Source: Trichococcus paludicola
GTDB taxonomy: Bacteria > Bacillota > Bacilli > Lactobacillales > Aerococcaceae
Assembly: GCF_003052295.1 (NCBI RefSeq)
Contig: NZ_QBLC01000004.1
Location: 1 to 64,000 of the forward strand
Reading direction: 5' to 3'
Length of the DNA: 64,000 nt
The position numbers and the translations under genes were made by a program. This document shows, in pieces, positions 8,458 to 17,814 of the stretch. The notes beneath the pieces were generated by a model. That model saw nothing but the letters and a program-made list of their open reading frames with translations, did no database searches and was not told the origin of the DNA. The stretch's first letter is position 1. The number at the start of each line of letters is the position of its first letter.

Positions 8458-11079
8458 TTATTGTTGAAATTCAGCGAGATCGATGGTCTGGAATCCGACC
8501 TGATTGCCCACCAACGTCACCGTCACCGCCTGATTTTCATGGATATCGCCCTTTATGATGGCACGCGCCAAGGGATTCTCGATCTCAGCTGAGATGAATC
8601 TTCTGAGCGGCCGAGCGCCATAAATTGGATCGTAAGCATTATCTGCTATCCAGGCTGCAACCTCATCAGAAACGGAGAGCTGTATCTGTTTGTCCGCCAG
8701 CCGGCCGGATAGTTCCTTGACCATTTTGACGATGATCTTTTTGACGTCCTCTTTACTTAATGGCGTAAAGAGGATGGTATCATCAATCCTATTCAAAAAT
8801 TCAGGCTTGAACGATCCTTTCAATACTTTCATGACTTCATTGGCCACTTCTTCCGGAATCGTACCATCGGACTGGACGCCTTCCAACAGGAGCTGCGATC
8901 CAATGTTACTGGTCATGATCAGAACGGTGTTTTTGAAATCGACTACGCGCCCCTTCGAATCGGTCAAGCGCCCATCATCCAATACTTGCAGCAAAATATT
9001 GAATACATCCGGGTGGGCCTTTTCGATTTCATCCAAGAGAATGATCGTATAGGGACTTCGGCGGACCGCCTCCGTCAATTGGCCGCCTTCTTCGTAGCCG
9101 ACATAGCCAGGGGGCGCCCCGATGAGTCGAGAAACCGAAAATTTTTCCATGTATTCGCTCATATCGAGCCGCACCATATGTTCATCGGAGTCGAACAAAT
9201 TTTCCGCCAAAGCTTTCGCCAATTCCGTTTTCCCGACCCCTGTAGGCCCCAGAAACAAGAAGGATCCGATCGGACGGTTAGGCGACTGCAGACCGGCACG
9301 TGAACGCAGAACGGCATTCGTGACGCTTTCCACCGCTTCCTCCTGGCCGATGACCCGTTTATGCAGCGTTTCCTCCAATTTCAGGAGTTTGTCCCTTTCG
9401 CCCTCAACCAGCTTCGTCACCGGGATGCCGGTCATCCGTCCCACAACTGTTGCGATTTCGTTCTCGGTCACTGATTCCTGGACAAGATTGCCTTCTTTAT
9501 TCCTGCGGGTTGCATTCTCTTTTTCGAGAGCCGCCAATTCCTTTTCCATCTGCGGGATGCTGCCGTGGCGCAAAACTGCTGCCCGTTCCAGGTCATAGTC
9601 TGCTTCCGCATCCTCCAACTGCCTGCGCGCGTCCTCCAGGTCCTCCCGTTTGGCACGCAGCTTTTCGACCTCTTCCTTTTCGTTGCCCCATTTCATGCGC
9701 AATTCGTTTGATTCTTCGCGCAGATCGGCCAACTCGACTTGCAGCGTCGCCAATCTTTTCTTGCTCTGATCATCGGATTCCTTCTTCAGGGCCGCTTCTT
9801 CTATCTCCAGTTGCATCAGTTTGCGGCTCACTTGATCCAACTCGGTAGGCATCGAATTCATTTCCACTTTTATGTTTGCGCACGCCTCATCGACAAGATC
9901 GATTGCTTTATCGGGCAGAAACCGGTCAGTGATGTAGCGATCGGATAAGGTCGCTGCCGCCACAAGGGCATTGTCATGGATGTTGACGCTGTGGTGGATT
10001 TCGTACCGTTCCTTCAACCCCCTTAAGATGCTGATTGTGTCGGCGACTGTCGGTTCTTTCACCAATACCTTCTGGAATCTCCGCTCCAAGGCCTTGTCCT
10101 TCTCCAGATTTTGGCGGTATTCATCCAAAGTAGTCGCTCCGATACAGTGCAATTCACCTCTCGCCAGCATAGGTTTCAGCAGATTGCCGGCATCCATGCT
10201 CCCCTCGGTTTTCCCTGCCCCGACAATCGTATGGATCTCATCAATGAAAAGGATGATGCGGCCGTCGCTTTTCTTCACTTCTTTCAATACCGCTTTCAGG
10301 CGTTCCTCGAATTCTCCGCGGTACTTGGCTCCCGCAATCAATGAGCCCATATCCAACGAAAAGATCGTTTTGTCCTTCAGGTTATCCGGCACGTCTTTTT
10401 TCACGATCCGCTGGGCCAAGCCTTCCACGATGGCGGTCTTGCCGACGCCCGGTTCGCCGATCAGTATCGGGTTATTTTTTGTTTTGCGCGATAAAATGCG
10501 GATGACATCCCTTATTTCTTCGTCCCGGCCAATGACCGGATCTTGTTTCCCACTCCTGACCGCCTGCACAAGGTCTATGCCATACTTTTCCAATGCTTCA
10601 TACTGATCTTCCTGATTCTGCGAAGTCACTCGGTCTCCACCTCTCATATCCTTGATTTTTTCGGCGATGATTTTTTCAGTCAGGCCTTGATTTGCCAGAA
10701 ATTTGGTCAATGGATGATTTTTCAGTGTCATCAAACTCAAAAGTACTGTATCCGTGGAGATGAAGTCATCCTTCAGCTCCGAACGCTTGCGGTCGGCTTC
10801 CAAAAAAAGGTTGTACAGATTCTGGCTGAATGTTTGTCCATACTGTACAGAAGTCCCTTCAATCACTACTGATTTGTCCAGTTCCTTATCAACGGCCGAT
10901 TCAAATGCATCGACTGCAACCCCTGAATCAATATAAAAATTACGCGCAAAACTATCCGGCTGCAGAAATATTTTCCACAGATGCGCGACATCGATGGTCT
11001 GGTGCTTGCGCACCATGGCGATGCGTTGCGCTTCCGCAATTGCCTCCTGCAGTGCTGTCGTCATTTTTTCCATTTCCAT
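8458..11079 (-). CDS. clpB: ATP-dependent disaggregase ClpB
   Basis: ClpB is a hexameric AAA+ machine that works with DnaK to dissolve protein aggregates after heat stress. The 873 residues hold the N-terminal Clp repeat domain. The first AAA module has Walker [10 protein letters not shown] near residue 210 and Walker B ILFIDEIH. The long coiled-coil middle domain (about 400-530) distinguishes ClpB from ClpA and ClpC, and the second AAA module has GPTGVGKTE near 610. No ClpP-binding loop is apparent. The ATG has a GAGGAGG site. Regulation is by CtsR: an operator overlaps the -35 of a strong promoter. The gene is monocistronic with terminators on both sides. Confidence 0.97.
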   Translation of the reverse strand: MEMEKMTTALQEAIAEAQRIAMVRKHQTIDVAHLWKIFLQPDSFARNFYIDSGVAVDAFESAVDKELDKSVVIEGTSVQYGQTFSQNLYNLFLEADRKRSELKDDFISTDTVLLSLMTLKNHPLTKFLANQGLTEKIIAEKIKDMRGGDRVTSQNQEDQYEALEKYGIDLVQAVRSGKQDPVIGRDEEIRDVIRILSRKTKNNPILIGEPGVGKTAIVEGLAQRIVKKDVPDNLKDKTIFSLDMGSLIAGAKYRGEFEERLKAVLKEVKKSDGRIILFIDEIHTIVGAGKTEGSMDAGNLLKPMLARGELHCIGATTLDEYRQNLEKDKALERRFQKVLVKEPTVADTISILRGLKERYEIHHSVNIHDNALVAAATLSDRYITDRFLPDKAIDLVDEACANIKVEMNSMPTELDQVSRKLMQLEIEEAALKKESDDQSKKRLATLQVELADLREESNELRMKWGNEKEEVEKLRAKREDLEDARRQLEDAEADYDLERAAVLRHGSIPQMEKELAALEKENATRRNKEGNLVQESVTENEIATVVGRMTGIPVTKLVEGERDKLLKLEETLHKRVIGQEEAVESVTNAVLRSRAGLQSPNRPIGSFLFLGPTGVGKTELAKALAENLFDSDEHMVRLDMSEYMEKFSVSRLIGAPPGYVGYEEGGQLTEAVRRSPYTIILLDEIEKAHPDVFNILLQVLDDGRLTDSKGRVVDFKNTVLIMTSNIGSQLLLEGVQSDGTIPEEVANEVMKVLKGSFKPEFLNRIDDTILFTPLSKEDVKKIIVKMVKELSGRLADKQIQLSVSDEVAAWIADNAYDPIYGARPLRRFISAEIENPLARAIIKGDIHENQAVTVTLVGNQVGFQTIDLAEFQQ

Positions 11080-11125
11080 GTTAGTACCTCCTCGAAATTC
11101 TACTGCTTTGGTGCTTTATAGGACA

Positions 11126-11155
11126 AGTATACGACCATGGTCAGAATTGGTCAAA
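11126..11155 (-). promoter_or_regulatory. clpB promoter with overlapping CtsR operator
   Basis: The minus strand has TTGACC (11149-11154), a 17-base spacer and TATACT (11126-11131). On the plus strand the heptads GGTCAGA and GGTCAAA, 3 bases apart (11139-11155), match the CtsR direct repeat RGTCAAANANRGTCAAA with one heptad mismatch. The operator covers the -35, as expected for heat-shock repression by CtsR. Confidence 0.85.
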
Positions 11156-11171
11156 TTATAACGTAAAAAAA

Positions 11172-11205
11172 AAGAGCAACAAAGGAAATTTCCTTTGTTG
11201 CTCTT
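11172..11205 (-). terminator. Terminator of the DUF59 gene operon
   Basis: A perfect 17-base inverted repeat (AAGAGCAACAAAGGAAA and its complement) is followed by a run of U on the minus strand. It starts 4 bases past the stop of the metal-sulfur protein gene. Confidence 0.92.
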
Positions 11206-11209
11206 CTCA

Positions 11210-11554
11210 TCATCGGATTCCAAGCGCGATGCGTGCATATCGGGACATTCTGTCTGTTGTCCAGGCAGGGTACCAAACCAATTTCACTTGCGTTTCGGTT
11301 ACTTCAGGAACGCTTTTCAAAGCACGGTGAATTTCATCGGTGATGACATCCGCCAATGGGCAGCCCATCGTTGTCAGCGTCATTTTGATCAGGCAGAACC
11401 CATCCTGTTCCAACTCCACTTCATAGATCAAACCCAAATTGACGATATCTATTCCTAATTCAGGATCTATCACTTGCTCAAGCGCCGCTAAGACGCGTTC
11501 TTTTATGCTATCCAATTCTTCTTGCGAATATTGGGGATTTATTTCTTCAGTCAT
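11210..11554 (-). CDS. Metal-sulfur cluster assembly factor (DUF59/MIP18 family)
   Basis: A 114-residue protein of the DUF59 family related to SufT/PaaD, which assists in placing iron-sulfur clusters. Visible marks are VIDPELGIDIVNLGLIY and the conserved cysteine in TTMGCPLADVI, then a short basic end. The start at 11554 is set by an AGAGGTG ribosome site; a longer open frame to 11719 only overlaps the hydrolase gene in another phase. It is the last gene of a four-gene unit with an alpha/beta hydrolase, a HAD phosphatase and an unknown protein, 64 bases after the hydrolase stop. No suf operon is nearby. Confidence 0.9.
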   Translation of the reverse strand: MTEEINPQYSQEELDSIKERVLAALEQVIDPELGIDIVNLGLIYEVELEQDGFCLIKMTLTTMGCPLADVITDEIHRALKSVPEVTETQVKLVWYPAWTTDRMSRYARIALGIR

Positions 11555-11618
11555 TGCATACACCTCTAACCTTTCAGGATTAATTTGATGATAACAGTTT
11601 GTGCGCAGAAATTCAATG

Positions 11619-12377
11619 TTAATATACGTTCCCCAAAAATACAGCCATTTCCTCAAAAATAGCGTAAGGAACCCGATGCCCTGCGCCTTCTGTGGTACGG
11701 AAGCAAATGTTCTCCGCAAAAGCTTCCTCGCTGATGGAGTTGACGAACTGAGCCATCTGTTGGTACGGAACGCTTTCGTCGGCTGTGCCGTGCCAAATGT
11801 AAAACGGCGTGTCCACGAGCGACTCCGGATGTTCTTTGAGGCTCAGGCTTTCAAAAGGCGCCATCAAGGATTTGACTTTCTCATCATCAATCGGCGGCAA
11901 GCCTTCCACCCAGCGGGACTTCAATGCCCAATAGGATAACCCAATAGGATCCGGACTGCCCATCAGGCAGGCTGCCGAATGGATCCATGGATATTGCGTC
12001 AAGGCGATGCAAGTGGTGATGCCTCCCATCGAAAGTCCTGTGACCGAAACCTTGTCTCTTTTTGCCAATCCCGCTTCGACGTAAAACGCTACAAGATCAG
12101 GAAGTTCCTTGATGTTTTGCAGGACTACCGACCAGAATTCTGCTGCCGGTTCACCAGCATAGGCTTCATCTTTGCGTTCACCATGACGATAGGCATCTGG
12201 AATGACAACCCGCATGCCGTTGCTGGCTAATGCATAGCCCGGCTCCAAACCTCTTTCCTTTTGGTTCGTGATACCATGGTAAAAGAACGCGAGCGGAATA
12301 GTCTTGTTTTTCTTGTCTTCCTCTACGATTTCCAGAATTGGTATATTATTTATGATTTTTCTTTCGATTACGATCAA
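11619..12377 (-). CDS. Alpha/beta hydrolase (esterase or peptidase-like)
   Basis: A 252-residue cytosolic serine hydrolase of the prolyl-oligopeptidase-like alpha/beta fold, close in type to B. subtilis YitV. The nucleophile elbow is GLSMGG, the acid is likely the Asp of WHGTADESV, and the base is the His of GAGHRV near the C-terminus. The oxyanion region is FYHG near residue 33. There is no signal peptide. The substrate cannot be told from sequence. It lies 32 bases downstream of the Cof-type HAD gene in the same direction, and the DUF59 gene follows. Confidence 0.87.
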   Translation of the reverse strand: MIVIERKIINNIPILEIVEEDKKNKTIPLAFFYHGITNQKERGLEPGYALASNGMRVVIPDAYRHGERKDEAYAGEPAAEFWSVVLQNIKELPDLVAFYVEAGLAKRDKVSVTGLSMGGITTCIALTQYPWIHSAACLMGSPDPIGLSYWALKSRWVEGLPPIDDEKVKSLMAPFESLSLKEHPESLVDTPFYIWHGTADESVPYQQMAQFVNSISEEAFAENICFRTTEGAGHRVPYAIFEEMAVFLGNVY

Positions 12378-12409
12378 TTGGATCCCTCTTTTTCAGCTCT
12401 GATTGGCTG

Positions 12410-13219
12410 CTATAGGCAAAAATATTTTTCCAGATAGATGGCTAAGCCATCCTCATGATTCGTATGCATCGTTACATCGTCGGCAATACTCTTTAATGCC
12501 GCAATCCCATTCTGCATGACGACACCATGTCCGGCAAAGCGAATCATTTCCATATCGTTATCCTCGTCACCAAAGGCAAGAATATCTTCCCGCTTGATGC
12601 CGTAGTTATTAGCGACCACTTCAACGCCAAGCGCTTTTTGGACACCAGCGGATACGATCTCAAGACAAGGCATCGTGCCACCCCATGTGCGGATTTCAAT
12701 GGAATTCCCATAACGCGCCAAAATCCGGTCACGGATGGCTTCCAAATTTCGTTCCTCCGAAAATACATTCATGGAAGTAGGATTTTCCGACAGCGTATCC
12801 TTAGAAGTGATTTGCGTCGCCAGCAAATTTTTAGGGAAATATTCGTTGGCAGGCAACGTTGCGGTGGATGCAAAAAGTTTATTTTTGCCTTCTACACAGA
12901 TGAAATCGATTCCCATCTCTTCACGTTGTTCGATCAGATCCATCGCAAAATCTTTGTTGAGCGTCTTATGGTAATAATTGATCCAGTTGCTGTCATGGGG
13001 ATTATGGCATAAGGCACCGTTGAAGTTCACCAACGGTGTGGTCATCTTGAGCGTCTCATAAAATTCTTTGCTGTTTCTGTAAGGACGGCCAGTTGCGATC
13101 ATAACCAGGTGATTATCTTTTTGTAACCTTGCCAGCACATTTTTGGTCCGATCGCTCAACAACGACTGATTGTTGAGTGTAGTTCCATCCAAATCTAAAG
13201 CGATTAATTTTTGTTTCAT
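12410..13219 (-). CDS. Cof-type HAD-IIB phosphatase
   Basis: A 269-residue member of the Cof/YidA branch of haloacid dehalogenase hydrolases, enzymes that remove phosphate from sugar phosphates, FMN or similar small metabolites. Motif I is DLDGTTLNN (nucleophile Asp9 and acid Asp11), motif II lies in IATGRP, and motifs III and IV are in the C-terminal part with FGDEDNDMEM. A C2B cap domain occupies the middle. GGAGGA precedes the ATG. The substrate is not predictable. It sits in an operon between the unknown 144-residue protein and the alpha/beta hydrolase. A second Cof-type paralogue is at 19.4-20.2 kb. Confidence 0.9.
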   Translation of the reverse strand: MKQKLIALDLDGTTLNNQSLLSDRTKNVLARLQKDNHLVMIATGRPYRNSKEFYETLKMTTPLVNFNGALCHNPHDSNWINYYHKTLNKDFAMDLIEQREEMGIDFICVEGKNKLFASTATLPANEYFPKNLLATQITSKDTLSENPTSMNVFSEERNLEAIRDRILARYGNSIEIRTWGGTMPCLEIVSAGVQKALGVEVVANNYGIKREDILAFGDEDNDMEMIRFAGHGVVMQNGIAALKSIADDVTMHTNHEDGLAIYLEKYFCL

Positions 13220-13255
13220 AATTCCTCCTGCGGTTTCCGCTACAGAGACGAATAC

Positions 13256-13690
13256 TCATTCGATCCCAAGAGACGGAAATTTGCTTTTTAATTCTGCTAT
13301 CATGACCTTTGCGATATTCGATCCGATCACGAGCATTTCGTATAATGGTTTAACATCCGTTGTCGAGCGGCCCAAAAGTCGAAGGAAAATCTCGCCATCC
13401 CCCGCCAGGCAAAGTGTATAATAAAAAGTTTTGGTTTGGTTCAATTCATTGATCAGTTCCAACAGGTTCACTTTATCAGCATAATTATTCAGGTAAGCCA
13501 ATTTTCTGTAGCTGATCTGAAAATCACTTTCGGCCTCATCTTTAGCGATGACTACACCAAACGGCAAGGAATGTTCTTTATCGAGATTGAATTTTCCTTG
13601 ATACAAATACTGACCATTTTGGATGGGATGACTTTTCAGTGGCATGCCTTTTTCTTGGAATTTTTGATCAAGCGCTGCTAATATCGTCAA
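13256..13690 (-). CDS. Conserved hypothetical protein, first gene of HAD-hydrolase operon
   Basis: I do not recognise this protein. It is about 144 residues with no membrane segment or signal. The alternation of short strands and helices (YLYQGKFNL, LPFGVVIAKD, FYYTLCLAGDGEIFLRL) recalls YbjN/type III secretion chaperone-like folds, but that is a guess. The frame is open to an ATG at 13708, which has no ribosome site. I favour the TTG at 13690, preceded by AAAAGAGTGA. An extended -10 at 13732-13740 supplies the promoter. It heads the unit continuing into the HAD phosphatase 36 bases on. Confidence 0.65.
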   Translation of the reverse strand: MTILAALDQKFQEKGMPLKSHPIQNGQYLYQGKFNLDKEHSLPFGVVIAKDEAESDFQISYRKLAYLNNYADKVNLLELINELNQTKTFYYTLCLAGDGEIFLRLLGRSTTDVKPLYEMLVIGSNIAKVMIAELKSKFPSLGIE

Positions 13691-13731
13691 AACTATCACT
13701 CTTTTCATATATAGTGCTACAAGTATAGCAC

Positions 13732-13740
13732 ATTTTTCCC
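13732..13740 (-). promoter_or_regulatory. Extended -10 promoter for the hypothetical/HAD operon
   Basis: The minus strand reads TGCTATACT with no good -35. It lies between the rplS terminator and the hypothetical gene, so it probably starts this operon. Confidence 0.55.
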
Positions 13741-13765
13741 AAGAAAAACGTTTCTCACGGTATAC

Positions 13766-13797
13766 AAAAAAGGTCCGGAACCGAAGTCCAGACCTTT
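13766..13797 (-). terminator. Terminator of rplS
   Basis: The stem AAAGGTC.GGA / TCC.GACCTTT has one mismatch and a 7-base loop, with a run of U on the minus strand. It begins 19 bases past the rplS stop. Confidence 0.85.
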
Positions 13798-13816
13798 CCG
13801 TATGATATGCGGAATA

Positions 13817-14170
13817 TTAACGACGTTTTTCTCTGATACGAGCAGCTTTTCCGTGTAATGCGCGCAAGTAATAAAGTTTTGCACGACGCACTTTACCGAA
13901 ACGAACAACTTCGATTTGAGCTACACGAGGTGTGTGCAATGGGAATGTACGTTCCACACCTACACCGTTGGAAATTTTACGTACTGTATATGTTTCGCTG
14001 ATTCCGAATCCGCGACGTTTGATAACTACGCCTTCGAATAATTGGATACGTTCTCTTGTTCCTTCGACTACGCGAGCGTGGACGCGAACAGTGTCTCCTG
14101 GACGGAATGTAGGGATATCACTACGTAATTGTCCTTGTGTAATTGCTTCAATCAATGGTAATTGACTCAT
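13817..14170 (-). CDS. rplS: 50S ribosomal protein L19
   Basis: L19 sits at the interface of the ribosomal subunits, where it contributes to a bridge. The 117-residue product carries the family signature [18 protein letters not shown] and the basic end [15 protein letters not shown]. The start at 14170 is chosen because GGAAGGAG lies 8 bases upstream; the frame is open for 13 further codons without a better site. It is the last gene of the conserved rpsP-khpA-rimM-trmD-rplS order but has its own promoter and a structured leader, and it ends in a terminator. Confidence 0.97.
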   Translation of the reverse strand: MSQLPLIEAITQGQLRSDIPTFRPGDTVRVHARVVEGTRERIQLFEGVVIKRRGFGISETYTVRKISNGVGVERTFPLHTPRVAQIEVVRFGKVRRAKLYYLRALHGKAARIREKRR

Positions 14171-14255
14171 GTTTTTTTCTCCTTCCAACCGACATTCATA
14201 CACAATCATTCTGCACAGCGGAATATCGTATTATGGAGCAGTCTCTCTGCTCACC
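14171..14255 (-). promoter_or_regulatory. Possible L19 leader of rplS
   Basis: The predicted transcript begins near 14255. It opens almost at once with a 6-bp hairpin, GAGCAG-loop-CTGCTC (14236-14252), about 65 bases before the ribosome site. Autoregulatory L19 leaders are known in Firmicutes; I cannot confirm a match to that family from sequence alone. Confidence 0.4.
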
Positions 14256-14261
14256 TGTAGA

Positions 14262-14290
14262 ATTCTACCACAATAATTTTGACGTGTAAA
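14262..14290 (-). promoter_or_regulatory. Promoter of rplS
   Basis: TTTACA and TAGAAT are 17 bases apart on the minus strand, and TGG precedes the -10. This is a strong vegetative promoter that would let rplS be expressed apart from trmD. Confidence 0.8.
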
Positions 14291-14336
14291 GTATTTTTCG
14301 TTTACATTGTTTGAATTTTAAAACGCACTATTGCGC

Positions 14337-15083
14337 TTAATTATCAGCCTTTTCTTCCAGCAGTATCTCCGCCAACCAGGCTTGCTGTTTTTTTGACAAA
14401 GTAATCTTTCCCAACATTTCCGGACGTCTCAGCCAGGTTTTGCGCAAAGATTCTTTTTCTTGCCAATCAGCGATTTTTTGGTGGTTGCCGCTGAAAAGCA
14501 CCTCAGGGACGACATCCCCCCGGAAATCGCGCGGTCGCGTATATTGTGGATGCTCGAGCAAGCCGGTCGAGAAAGAATCAGTCTTGTTCGATTGTTCATT
14601 GCCTAATACTGCCGGCAACAGCCGGACTGTAGCGTCGATCATGACCATCGCACCCAGTTCGCCTCCGGTCAGAATATAATCACCGATCGAAACTTCATCC
14701 GTTACGTGTTGCTTGATACGTTCATCGAAACCCTCGTAATGGCCGCAGATGAAGACAAGGTGCTCTTCTTCGGCAAACTCTTCCGCCAGTTCCTGATTGA
14801 AGGTTTTTCCGGAGGGATCCAAAAGGACAATCCTTTTTTTGGTTTCAGGCGACTGGACCTCGATGTCCGTCAGCGCGTCCACGATCGGTTGCGCCCGCAG
14901 CAGCATGCCTGCTCCGCCGCCGAAAGGATAATCGTCGACGGAATTGTGTTTGTTTTCGGAATAATCGCGGAAGTTCGTGCAAGTGATCGAAACACGCCCG
15001 CTCTCGATCGCCTTTCCGATGATTGACTCGGATAAAGGGCCTTCGAACATCGCCGGAAACAATGTCAATACATCTATCTTCAT
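14337..15083 (-). CDS. trmD: tRNA (guanine-37-N1)-methyltransferase
   Basis: TrmD methylates G37 next to the anticodon, preventing +1 frameshifting; it is usually essential. The 248-residue product is a SPOUT (trefoil-knot) enzyme. The start [16 protein letters not shown], the loop [24 protein letters not shown] and the knot motif [10 protein letters not shown] are all present. Its ATG shares one base with the rimM stop, so the two are translationally coupled, as in most bacteria. The downstream rplS has its own promoter. Confidence 0.97.
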   Translation of the reverse strand: MKIDVLTLFPAMFEGPLSESIIGKAIESGRVSITCTNFRDYSENKHNSVDDYPFGGGAGMLLRAQPIVDALTDIEVQSPETKKRIVLLDPSGKTFNQELAEEFAEEEHLVFICGHYEGFDERIKQHVTDEVSIGDYILTGGELGAMVMIDATVRLLPAVLGNEQSNKTDSFSTGLLEHPQYTRPRDFRGDVVPEVLFSGNHQKIADWQEKESLRKTWLRRPEMLGKITLSKKQQAWLAEILLEEKADN

Positions 15084-15598
15084 CAGTCCATCATTCCTTC
15101 TAGAATGTGGATTGTGACTTGTTTATCTTCCAAAGATACCTTTTCCACTACGGAAGCGATATACGGAACCAATAAATCTTTACGGCCTGGTTGGGATACA
15201 ACCCACACATCATTCGCCCCAAGCGGCAAGATTTCTTTGATGATACCCAATTCTTCGCCGGCATCACTGACGACGGACAATCCGATGATCTCATGATAAT
15301 AGAACTCATGATCCGAAAGGTCCTCCAACTGTGTTTCGGAAACCCGCAGGATTCCCCCTCTGAACGGCTCGACCTCTTCGATCCGGTTATATCCCTCGAA
15401 TGTCAGCATATTGAAATTCTTGTGAACGCGGTGGCTGGCTACCTTCAGAGTGATTGGCTCACTGTTTTCGCGGAACAAGTAGAGCGTAGCCCCTTTTTTG
15501 TAGCGTTCATCCGCAAAATCAGTGCTGGAAATGACACGCACTTCACCCTTAAGCCCTTGCGTGTTCACAACTTTTCCTACATCATAAAATTTTTCCAT
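15083..15598 (-). CDS. rimM: 16S rRNA processing protein RimM
   Basis: RimM is an assembly factor for the 30S head that binds S19. The 171 residues show the N-terminal domain ([15 protein letters not shown]) and the C-terminal PRC-barrel ([20 protein letters not shown] to the end). The ATG follows AGGTG. It lies 159 bases downstream of khpA, a gap that contains a hairpin at the khpA stop and a candidate promoter (TTGTAG, 18 bases, TATTAT). rimM-trmD may therefore be partly independent of rpsP. It overlaps trmD by one base. Confidence 0.95.
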   Translation of the reverse strand: MEKFYDVGKVVNTQGLKGEVRVISSTDFADERYKKGATLYLFRENSEPITLKVASHRVHKNFNMLTFEGYNRIEEVEPFRGGILRVSETQLEDLSDHEFYYHEIIGLSVVSDAGEELGIIKEILPLGANDVWVVSQPGRKDLLVPYIASVVEKVSLEDKQVTIHILEGMMD

Positions 15599-15757
15599 TT
15601 TTCACCTCTCCTTACATAAATCGCACTGTCAACGTTTCTGTACATAATAAAATAGAAGGGATAAGTGCTACAATTGTATCATCATCCGCTTCTATCTATT
15701 CGCTATTAAGTTAGGCATCCACCGAATGGAAACGACCGGATCCGCAATTGAAGCGGA

Positions 15758-16003
15758 TTATTCGGCCCCTTCGATCACAAGGCGGACACGTTTTGTGCCT
15801 TTGGTTCTGACACTGTATACAATTGTACGGATCGCTCTGGCGACACGTCCCTGTTTCCCGATCACACGGCCGACATCCTCGACATCAAGATGCAAGTGAT
15901 ATTCCATGAACTCACTTGTCTCTTTGATTTCGATGGACATCTTATCATCGTGGACGATCAAAGGTTTGACAATTGCCAGGATTAAATCTGAAATTTCAGG
16001 CAT
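15758..16003 (-). CDS. khpA: KH-domain RNA-binding protein KhpA
   Basis: KhpA is a small RNA-binding protein which, with KhpB, influences cell elongation and division in Gram-positive cocci. The 81-residue product is a single type II KH domain with the GxxG loop in [12 protein letters not shown]. It lies 13 bases downstream of rpsP in the usual order. The stop codon falls inside an ATCCGC/GCGGAT hairpin (about 15737-15760) that lacks a strong U-run and could act as an attenuator before rimM. Confidence 0.93.
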   Translation of the reverse strand: MPEISDLILAIVKPLIVHDDKMSIEIKETSEFMEYHLHLDVEDVGRVIGKQGRVARAIRTIVYSVRTKGTKRVRLVIEGAE

Positions 16004-16016
16004 TTAAACCACCCTT

Positions 16017-16289
16017 TTATTTAGCTAACTTAGAGTCGTGGAATTTTTTCATAATACCTTGTTGAGAAAGTAAGTTACGAACTGTATCAGAAGGTTGTGC
16101 ACCTTCAGCTAACCATTTCAAAACTAACTCTTCGTCAAATTTAACTTCAGCTGGTTCAACAACTGGATTGTATGTACCTACTTTTTCGATGAAACGTCCA
16201 TCACGTGGAGAACGTGAATCAGCTACAACGACGCGGTAAAACGGGTTTCTTTTAGAACCCATACGTTTTAAACGAATTTTAACTGCCAT
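16017..16289 (-). CDS. rpsP: 30S ribosomal protein S16
   Basis: S16 is an early-binding protein of the 30S body. The 90-residue product begins with the family hallmark [25 protein letters not shown] and contains [12 protein letters not shown]. The ATG follows GGAGGTG. A strong promoter stands directly upstream (16330-16358), so the gene starts its own unit with khpA, rimM and trmD, even though it follows ffh by 92 bases. Confidence 0.97.
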   Translation of the reverse strand: MAVKIRLKRMGSKRNPFYRVVVADSRSPRDGRFIEKVGTYNPVVEPAEVKFDEELVLKWLAEGAQPSDTVRNLLSQQGIMKKFHDSKLAK

Positions 16290-16329
16290 TTATATAACAC
16301 CTCCATATATCTATATCTCACATTTTTAT

Positions 16330-16358
16330 ATATTACCAGTTTTCCATTTGCTTGTAAA
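16330..16358 (-). promoter_or_regulatory. Promoter of rpsP-khpA-rimM-trmD
   Basis: TTTACA and TAATAT are separated by 17 bases on the minus strand, with TGG before the -10. Confidence 0.8.
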
Positions 16359-16381
16359 GTGTTTTCTCTTTACACTTGAAA

Positions 16382-17803
16382 TTATTTTTTCTTTTTCTTC
16401 TTTTTGTTCATCCGTCTGGCCATTTGTTGCATGGCCATCTTGCCCATCTTGCCTTTCGGGCCTTGTCCAAGGAGACCTTCCATCCCTGCAAAATTGCCTT
16501 TGGACATCTTGTTCATCATTTCCCTGGATTCGTTGAACTGCTTGATCAGACGGTTGACTTCCGCCAATGATCTTGCGGAACCTTTCGAGATCCGTCTGCG
16601 TCTGCTCTGCGACAAAAGTTCAGGGTTTTCGCGTTCAGCGGGCGTCATCGAAAGCACGATTGCCTTCATGTGGGCTACATCTTTGGGATCGATCTTCATT
16701 TTGTCCAGTCCCGGAACGTTGCTCATGCCCGGAATCATCTTCAGGAGGTCTTCAAGCGGCCCCATGTTGGTGACTTGATCCATCTGCTCGATGAAATCAT
16801 TGAAGTTGAAGGTATTCTCACGGATTTTCTCAGCCATTTCTGCCGCTTTTGTCTCATCAAAATCTTGTTGCGCACGTTCGATCAGCGTCATCAGATCGCC
16901 CATGCCCAGTATTCTGGAAGCCATGCGTTCAGGGTAGAACGGTTCAAAGTCTTCCAGTTTTTCGCCTTGACCCGTAAATTTGATTGGCTTACCGGTTACG
17001 GAACGGATAGATAGCGCAGCCCCGCCGCGTGTGTCCCCGTCCAATTTGGTAAGGATGACACCGGTTATGCCGAGCTGTTCATTGAAGGATTGCGCCACAT
17101 TGACGGCATCCTGTCCTGTCATCGCATCTACCGTAAACAGGATTTCTGTGGGATTGACGGCAGCTTTGATGTTCTTCAACTCTGTCATCAGCACCTCATC
17201 CACGTGCAGTCGGCCAGCCGTATCGATGATGACCAGATCGCGTCCATCGAGTTTGGCTTGTTCAACTGCCTGCTTCGCTATATCGACCGGATTTGCTTCG
17301 GTACCCAATGCATAGACCGGGAAATCCAATTGTTTGCCCAATGTCTGCAACTGATTGATCGCTGCTGGACGATAGACGTCGGCTGCGACCAGCATGGGGC
17401 GTTTGTTCTCTTTTTTCTTCATGTAATTGGCTAGTTTCCCGGCCGTGGTGGTCTTACCTGCACCCTGCAGGCCGACCAGCATTACGACAGTCGGTGGCTT
17501 GGCAGAAAATTGGAATGGTTCCTGCTGCCCGCCCATCAATTCCGTCAGTTCTTCGTTGACGATTTTGATGACTTGCTGTGTCGGCGAAAGCGACTCGAGC
17601 ACATCAGAGCCCAACGCTCGTTCATTCACTTTTTTGACGAATTCTTTTACGACTTTAAAATTCACGTCAGCTTCCAGCAAAGCCAGACGTACTTCACGCA
17701 TCATTTCCTTCAGATCGGCTTCCGTAATTTTACCTTTTTTGCCGATTTTGGTCATCGCGCCTTGGAGACGCTCGGATAACCCTTCAAATGCCATATTTGC
17801 CAC
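16382..17803 (-). CDS. ffh: Signal recognition particle GTPase Ffh
   Basis: Ffh binds 4.5S/6S RNA and the signal sequences of nascent membrane proteins and delivers them to FtsY. The 473 residues show the N-domain, a GTPase domain with GLQGAGKTTTAGKLA near residue 107, DTAGRL, TKLDGD, and a methionine-rich M domain (about 300-445) with the RNA-binding SRRRRISKGS. It ends in a run of seven lysines, a usual kind of Ffh tail. It follows ylxM by 11 bases. The srp RNA gene is not in the window. Confidence 0.98.
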   Translation of the reverse strand: MANMAFEGLSERLQGAMTKIGKKGKITEADLKEMMREVRLALLEADVNFKVVKEFVKKVNERALGSDVLESLSPTQQVIKIVNEELTELMGGQQEPFQFSAKPPTVVMLVGLQGAGKTTTAGKLANYMKKKENKRPMLVAADVYRPAAINQLQTLGKQLDFPVYALGTEANPVDIAKQAVEQAKLDGRDLVIIDTAGRLHVDEVLMTELKNIKAAVNPTEILFTVDAMTGQDAVNVAQSFNEQLGITGVILTKLDGDTRGGAALSIRSVTGKPIKFTGQGEKLEDFEPFYPERMASRILGMGDLMTLIERAQQDFDETKAAEMAEKIRENTFNFNDFIEQMDQVTNMGPLEDLLKMIPGMSNVPGLDKMKIDPKDVAHMKAIVLSMTPAERENPELLSQSRRRRISKGSARSLAEVNRLIKQFNESREMMNKMSKGNFAGMEGLLGQGPKGKMGKMAMQQMARRMNKKKKKKK

Positions 17804-17814
17804 TTCCTTACTGT

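Noticed and set aside
11555-11719. Longer N-terminus for the DUF59 protein
   Set aside because: The extra 55 residues only read through the end of the hydrolase gene in another phase; the ATG at 11554 has a proper ribosome site and gives the family length.
16382-16410. Run of seven lysine codons at the Ffh C-terminus as a frameshift or assembly artefact
   Set aside because: Lysine-rich tails are usual for Ffh, and the frame ends cleanly.
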